A DNA stretch of 64,000 bases from Nocardioides luteus (GTDB taxonomy: Bacteria > Actinomycetota > Actinomycetes > Propionibacteriales > Nocardioidaceae). The DNA lies in NCBI RefSeq assembly GCF_000960475.2, contig NZ_JZDQ02000006.1:121454-185453 (forward strand), read 5' to 3'. The notes under the pieces are model-generated. The model had not been told where the DNA came from, made no database searches, and worked only from the letters and a program-made list of their open reading frames with translations. Shown one piece after another: positions 61,499 through 64,000 of this stretch; position 1 is the first letter of the stretch, and each line of letters opens with the position of its first letter. Position numbers and translations under genes: made by a program.

Positions 61499-62460
61499 CG
61501 GGCACCTCTGTTCTGGATCGCGCGGGTGACCAGGAAGTTGAGCAGGGCGATCCCGACGATGAGCAGGAACAGCAGCCAGGCCGCGGCGGCCGCCCGCGGA
61601 TAGGGGTCGGTCGCGCTGTTGGCGGTGTTGAAGACGTACATCGTCAGGGTCTGGAACTGGTAGTTGGCTCCGCCCTGGTGCTGCAGGTTGGTGTCGAAGA
61701 GTCGCGGCTCGGTGAAGATCTGCAGGCCGCCCATCGTCGAGGTGACGATCACGAAGATCATCGTCGGGCGGATCGACGGCAGGGTGACGTTCCAGAACTG
61801 CCGTGCACTGCTGGCCCCGTCGAGGGAGGCGGACTCGTAGAGGTCGCGGGAGACCGCCTGCATCGCCGCCAGGAGGATCAGCGTGTTGTAGCCGGTCCAG
61901 CGCCAGTTGACCATGGTCGCGATCGCCGTCCAGCTGGCGAAGCGGTCGGTGTGCCAGCCGATCGGATCGATGCCGATCACGCCGAGCAGCTGGTTGGCGA
62001 GCCCGGACTTGTCGGCGAAGATCGCGCTCCAGATGAGCGCGGCAGCGGCGGGGGCCACGACGTACGGCAGCAGGACCGACATCCGCCACCAGGAGCGTCC
62101 GCGCAGGTTGGTGTCGAGGAGCGCGGCGATGACCGTCGCGACGATCACCTGCGGCACCGAGGAGAGCAGGAAGATCGCGACCGTGTTGACCAGGGCCTTG
62201 TGGAAGACCGGGTCGGTGATGACGTGGACGTAGTTGGCCCAGCCGACCGGGTCACCGACGGCGCCGCCGAAGCGCGGCCAGGAGAAGAACGACAGGTAGC
62301 CGGTGTAGAGCAGCGGGTAGAGGCCGATCGCCGCGAAGACGATGAAGAACGGCGCCACGAAGAGGTACGGCGCGTACTTCACGTCCCAGCGGCTGAGCCG
62401 CTGCCGCAGGGCCGAGGGGCCCTGCGACGAGCGGCTCGCCAGGGGAGATTTGTTGAGCAT
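61495..62460 (-). CDS. cebF: ABC permease CebF-like (MalF family)
   Basis: 321 residues from ATG 62460 with six helices and the EAA loop ESASLDGASSARQFWNVTLPSI. The YLFVAPFFIVFAAIGLYPLLYTG start and MSVLLPYVVAPAAAALIW segment are typical of sugar permeases. An upstream extension of the frame is not conserved and overlaps cebE. Confidence 0.88.
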   Translation of the reverse strand: MLNKSPLASRSSQGPSALRQRLSRWDVKYAPYLFVAPFFIVFAAIGLYPLLYTGYLSFFSWPRFGGAVGDPVGWANYVHVITDPVFHKALVNTVAIFLLSSVPQVIVATVIAALLDTNLRGRSWWRMSVLLPYVVAPAAAALIWSAIFADKSGLANQLLGVIGIDPIGWHTDRFASWTAIATMVNWRWTGYNTLILLAAMQAVSRDLYESASLDGASSARQFWNVTLPSIRPTMIFVIVTSTMGGLQIFTEPRLFDTNLQHQGGANYQFQTLTMYVFNTANSATDPYPRAAAAAWLLFLLIVGIALLNFLVTRAIQNRGAR

Positions 62461-62467
62461 CGTCAGA

Positions 62468-63763
62468 TCAGAGGTTGTCCACGGCGCCGACGAAGGTCGT
62501 CCAGGACTTCTCCGGGTCCTCACCCTCGTCGACACGCTGGATCGCGGTCTGGAAGAGGCCGAGTACGTCGGAGTACTTGTCGCCCTTGAACGGGACGCCC
62601 GGCGTGACCGCAGCGGCGCGGTTGGTCAGGATCTCGGTGGTCTTGGCGTTGCCGAAGTAGGGGTCTTCGGCGTTCTCCGCCTGGAGGGTCTTCTGCGCCT
62701 CGAGGTTGCCCGGGAAGTTGCCGGCCTCCTTGGACGCGGAGACCTGCGACTCGGCGTTGGTCAGGTAGTTGGCGACCTCCTGGGCCTCCTTGGTGTGCTC
62801 GCCGCTGGCCGGGACCGCGAGGAACGAGCCGCCCCAGTTGCCGCCGCCGCCCGGGAAGGCGTCAGCGATCCGCCACCCCTTCACGTCCGGCGCGGAGGAC
62901 TTGATGTTGGCGAACATCCAGCCCGGGCACGGCATCGTCGCGAAGCCGTCGTTGGTGAAGTTCGCCTGCCAGTCCTCGCCCCACTGGACGACCCTGGTGG
63001 ACAGGGTCGGGGAGTACTTGGTGACCGTGTCGTAGACCGCCTTCAGCTCGTCGTTCTCGACGTCGACCTTCTGGTCCTCGGTCTGGAACGGGAACTCGAC
63101 CTGGTTGAGCATGGCCTGCGCGACCGAGCCCGAGGCGTCGTACCACTTGGTCTTGGGGAGCTTCTTGGTGAACTGCTCGCCGGTCTTGTAGTAGGTGTCC
63201 CAGTCCTTGAAGAGGGCTGCGGCACCGGCCGGGTCGCTCGGGAGGCCGGCCTTCTCGAAGAGGTCGGCGCGGTAGCACATCGCCTCGGGGCCGATGTCGG
63301 TCGGATAGCCGATCTGCTTGCCGTCGGTGGTCTGGCCGGCCTTGTAGGCGTATTCGACCCAGCGGTCGTCGAGCTCGGGGTCGGAGATGTCGGCGAACTG
63401 CTCGTTCGCGCCCTCGGCGACCAGCGCCGCCATCGCGTCACCCTCGACCGCGATCACGTCGGGGAGCTCGGTGCCGGCCTGGAGGGCCTTGGTCATCGAC
63501 TCCTTCCAGGTGTCCCACTCGGCGATCTTGGTCTGCTTGATCTTGAAGGGACGATCGGGGTCGGCGTTCCACTTCTCGATCTGCTTGTCGTAGCCGAACT
63601 CGCTGAAGGTGGTGATCGTGAGCGTGTCGTCCTTACCGAGAGAGGACTGCTCGTCGCCGTCACCGCCACCGCAGGCCGTCAGGCCGGCGACGAGAGAGGC
63701 GACGGCGCATGCGGCCAGGGCGGTTCTGGGCCGGCGGTGCCAGGGCTTGGAGTTGTTGGACAC
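62468..63763 (-). CDS. cebE: Sugar-binding lipoprotein CebE-like
   Basis: 431 residues from GTG 63763 with a GGAG ribosome binding site. Signal peptide with lipobox LTAC (Cys31). Type 1 solute-binding fold (LTITTFSEFGYDKQIEKWN, DVIAVEGDAMAALVAEGANEQFADIS, GYPTDIGPEAMCYRADLFEKAGLP). It is the first gene of a cellobiose-type uptake operon and lies just downstream of CebR-like operators. A different beta-glucoside is possible. Confidence 0.85.
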   Translation of the reverse strand: MSNNSKPWHRRPRTALAACAVASLVAGLTACGGGDGDEQSSLGKDDTLTITTFSEFGYDKQIEKWNADPDRPFKIKQTKIAEWDTWKESMTKALQAGTELPDVIAVEGDAMAALVAEGANEQFADISDPELDDRWVEYAYKAGQTTDGKQIGYPTDIGPEAMCYRADLFEKAGLPSDPAGAAALFKDWDTYYKTGEQFTKKLPKTKWYDASGSVAQAMLNQVEFPFQTEDQKVDVENDELKAVYDTVTKYSPTLSTRVVQWGEDWQANFTNDGFATMPCPGWMFANIKSSAPDVKGWRIADAFPGGGGNWGGSFLAVPASGEHTKEAQEVANYLTNAESQVSASKEAGNFPGNLEAQKTLQAENAEDPYFGNAKTTEILTNRAAAVTPGVPFKGDKYSDVLGLFQTAIQRVDEGEDPEKSWTTFVGAVDNL

Positions 63764-63793
63764 GGGAGTGCTCCTGCACGTCTGTGTGGGGAG

Positions 63794-63807
63794 TGAGAGC
63801 GCTTCCA
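63794..63807. promoter_or_regulatory. CebR-type operator 1
   Basis: TGAGAGCGCTTCCA differs at two positions from TGGGAGCGCTCCCA, the site of CebR/CelR. It lies 31 bases before the cebE start, near the expected transcription start. Confidence 0.7.
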
Positions 63808-63848
63808 CTCTCGGGACTAGGGAGAGTGTGATTGCCCTCACAAGACTG

Positions 63849-63854
63849 TGTCAA
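63849..63854 (-). promoter_or_regulatory. -35 element of the cebE promoter
   Basis: A consensus -35, TTGACA, on the minus strand between the two LacI-type operators. The -10 is not clear (TCACAC at about the right distance). Confidence 0.45.
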
Positions 63855-63883
63855 GAGGAGCGCGGGTAACGATTTTGTTGGTG

Positions 63884-63897
63884 TGGGAGCGCTTCCA
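63884..63897. promoter_or_regulatory. CebR-type operator 2
   Basis: TGGGAGCGCTTCCA differs at one position from TGGGAGCGCTCCCA. It lies about 30 bases upstream of the -35, 90 bases from operator 1, so looping is possible. Confidence 0.75.
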
Positions 63898-63944
63898 CTT
63901 CTGGGTGGCGTTGAGGCGGTGTTTTCCGGCCCTGCTCCCGGGCG

Positions 63945-64000
63945 CGAGTCGGCTCGTCCTGACGCAAGATCTCGTCGAGTCGGCTCGTCAGAACGAGCCG
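63945..64000. repeat. GAGTCGGCTCGTC repeats at the window edge
   Basis: CGAGTCGGCTCGTC occurs at 63945-63958 and 63976-63989, 31 bp apart, followed by AGAACGAGCCG. The same 14-mer occurs on the other strand at 6537-6550 inside the phased array, so this is another member of that family, cut by the window end. Upstream (63764-63940) I see only the cebE promoter region. Confidence 0.75.

Overview
This is a high-GC actinobacterial chromosome segment, most like Nocardioides or a close relative in Nocardioidaceae. The call rests on the very high GC, a mycothiol gene (mshD), GlnR-type nitrogen control, a Mycobacterium-like gene order (mshD, glnR, thioredoxin, DUF4395 protein, cysA2, sseC), an HbhA-like protein next to an XRE regulator, and many GTG starts and apparently leaderless genes. 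I see no tRNA, rRNA, CRISPR array, insertion sequence or prophage. No stretch longer than 300 bases lacks a gene.

Layout. 1-5400: mycothiol, nitrogen regulation, an Hsp20/MerR pair and a sulfur operon (thiX-like, DUF4395, cysA, sseC) behind a leaderless cysteine-containing leader peptide and a hairpin, closed by a strong terminator. 5465-8393: a BKACE enzyme, then a TetR regulator divergent from an FAD monooxygenase. 8403-13293 (minus): sulfate activation (cysD, cysN, APS kinase) behind a hipBA-like pair whose kinase is truncated. 13374-18485: sugar-nucleotide genes for cell-surface polysaccharide (ugd, a cupin, rmlA, rmlB, an RmlC-RmlD fusion). 18492-23385: TSUP permease, asparaginase-like protein, XRE regulator plus HbhA-like protein, galE, RibD-type reductase. 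23474-26655: a ugp-like glycerol-3-phosphate ABC importer behind a PHO-box-like repeat. 26705-33882: enoyl-CoA hydratase, XRE regulator, aldo/keto reductase, an extracytoplasmic flavin module (ferric-reductase-like protein, FMN-binding protein, frameshifted apbE), DinB-like protein, YrdB-like protein and a metal-receptor-fold protein. 34038-40590: poxB-like gene, GntR regulator and an aromatic catabolic operon. 40664-45293: icmF, a MarR regulator and two envelope proteins. 45362-48552: ectoine and hydroxyectoine genes with ectA and ectB in one open frame. 48699-58171: two IclR regulators flanking a six-gene catabolic operon of unknown substrate, then the homogentisate pathway (hmgA, fahA). 58195-63763: a cellobiose-type uptake and hydrolysis operon (cebEFG, bglC, cebR) with two LacI-type operators.

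The most unusual non-coding feature is a set of intergenic palindromic elements built around GCCGA(C/G)TCGGC-like cores. The one at 6298-6583 is a phased array with three pairs of cores placed exactly symmetrically about position 6429.5, and it runs into the end of the TetR gene. Related elements lie at 9669-9745, 21580-21672 and at the right edge of the window. I do not recognise them as a named repeat family. Other findings are the ectA-ectB continuous frame with an internal ribosome binding site, a 21-codon micro-ORF that overlaps both hmgA and fahA by four bases, and shared operator-like sequences that tie regulators to their probable targets.
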